A stretch of DNA of 33,857 nucleotides, taken from Alistipes sp. (GTDB taxonomy: Bacteria; Bacteroidota; Bacteroidia; Bacteroidales; Rikenellaceae). Every line of letters starts with the position of its first letter. The first letter of the stretch is position 1. The notes below the pieces were generated by a model. The model saw only the letters and a list, made by a program, of their open reading frames with translations. It had not been told where the DNA came from and did no database searches. The position numbers and the translations under genes were made by a program. The stretch spans positions 1 to 33,857 of the forward strand of contig JAFVOR010000023.1 of NCBI GenBank assembly GCA_017505725.1. The letters are read 5' to 3'. Positions 33,220-33,857 of this stretch are shown one piece after another.

Positions 33220-33737
33220 TTGCCACCATTTAATATATCACACAATTTGTCGATAATCTCCATATCTCCCATCTGCGAGCAATCCACCACAATATCAGCC
33301 TTGAGATATACGGGTTCTCGCTCTGCCAGATGCTTACTCATAAACTGCAACAACTCCTCGTCGCTCTTGCCTCGCAACATTGGACGGCGTTGACGGCCGT
33401 GTGGCGAAAGGCGCGAGATAATCTGTTCGGGAGTTCGCTTGAGGTAGACCGAAACTCCGTGTTCGGCAATCCACTGCTGGTTATCGCCCCAAATAGGCAG
33501 ACCTCCACCAGTCGATATAACCGCACTCTCCATCTCGGATGCTTGCTCCAACGCTCTGCGCTCTGCCTCACGGAAGTATTGCTCGCCTGCATAGGTTATG
33601 ATATCGGCCACCGAAGCACCCTCCGCCTCCTCGACCATTCTGTCGGTATCAAGGAACGGAAGTTCGGTGCGTAATGCTATCTTACGACCAATGGTACTCT
33701 TGCCGGTACCCATATAACCTGTCAAATATAATCGCAT
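33213..33737 (-). CDS. aroK: Shikimate kinase
   Basis: It phosphorylates shikimate at the 3-hydroxyl with ATP in the aromatic amino-acid pathway. The 174-aa protein has P-loop GYMGTGKST (7-15) and the shikimate-binding FLDTD (28-32). The Walker-B-like STGGG follows, then the lid around GRQRRPML with the catalytic arginines. It is first of the operon aroK-murI-ftsK-lolA-like as far as the window shows. No promoter box was found in the 120 bases upstream, which consist of simple repeats; an upstream gene in the same transcript outside the window is possible. Confidence 0.95.
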   Translation of the reverse strand: MRLYLTGYMGTGKSTIGRKIALRTELPFLDTDRMVEEAEGASVADIITYAGEQYFREAERRALEQASEMESAVISTGGGLPIWGDNQQWIAEHGVSVYLKRTPEQIISRLSPHGRQRRPMLRGKSDEELLQFMSKHLAEREPVYLKADIVVDCSQMGDMEIIDKLCDILNGGKW

Positions 33738-33750
33738 ACGCTCTTATTGA

Positions 33751-33857
33751 GTTGAGAGTTGAGAGTTGAGAATAAAAGGCTAGTAAGGGCTAGTAAAGGC
33801 TAGTAAGGGTAGTTAAGGAGTTTAGAGAAAAACTACTCACTACTCACTACTCACTAC
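33751..33857. repeat. Three abutting short tandem repeats at the window end
   Basis: Three units of GTTGAGA (33751-33771) are followed by four period-10 units of GGCTAGTAAG type (33778-33817), then by CTACTCA repeated from 33833 to the last base. The last array runs off the window, so its length is unknown. No gene lies here. Confidence 0.85.

Overview
The window is a 33.9-kb chromosomal segment from a member of the Bacteroidota, almost certainly order Bacteroidales. The evidence is several TAnnTTTG-type promoter boxes, poor Shine-Dalgarno sequences, a fused SecDF, a PPi-type phosphofructokinase, TIGR02757 and DUF4831 proteins, and a small HTH protein typical of the group. Heavy use of TCG for serine and near-avoidance of TTA/CTA/TCA would fit an Alistipes-like (Rikenellaceae) genome, but the genus is an inference. 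No tRNA, rRNA, CRISPR array, transposase or phage gene was seen.

Layout. (1) 1-1224: 3' part of a PPi-dependent phosphofructokinase and its terminator. (2) 1339-9930: the outstanding feature, seven consecutive paralogous genes for exported PHP-fold metallo-phosphoesterases of about 400 aa. They lie on one strand behind one promoter-like sequence, and a very stable hairpin closes the array. (3) 10008-12477, minus strand: an AlkD-like DNA-alkylation-repair protein, a DUF4831 protein, a 172-bp dispersed-type repeat and TrmN6. (4) 12478-13823: a repeat-rich, AT-rich island holding one orphan two-TM protein behind a structured leader, then a 123-bp giant palindrome. (5) 17090-13825, minus strand: a compact operon with every junction overlapping (YbbR-like membrane protein, coaE, folP, LolD-type ABC ATPase, TIGR02757). 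(6) 17278-17913: an orphan 211-aa gene. (7) secDF (minus), divergent from an exported serine beta-lactamase-family hydrolase (plus), then dnaK (minus). (8) 24633-25424: 0.8 kb of noncoding DNA with a 9-bp minisatellite, a tandem 109-bp repeat and large hairpins. (9) 28890-25425, minus strand: three tandem exported SGNH/GDSL hydrolase paralogues, the last interrupted by one in-frame amber codon. (10) a small HTH protein, then the operon aroK-murI-ftsK-lolA (minus).

Most single genes are housekeeping: peptidoglycan and shikimate precursors, DNA segregation, protein export, lipoprotein handling, folate and CoA. The accessory content is two amplified families of exported hydrolases, seven PHP phosphoesterases and three SGNH esterases. 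A reasonable inference is that the PHP set scavenges phosphate or alcohols from a range of phosphodiesters or phosphomonoesters in the periplasm. No transporter, SusC/D pair or regulator is encoded beside either array, so substrates cannot be read from context. The intergenic DNA is also unusual, with at least four period-9/10 minisatellites sharing a TTAAGG-like core and several dispersed palindromic elements.
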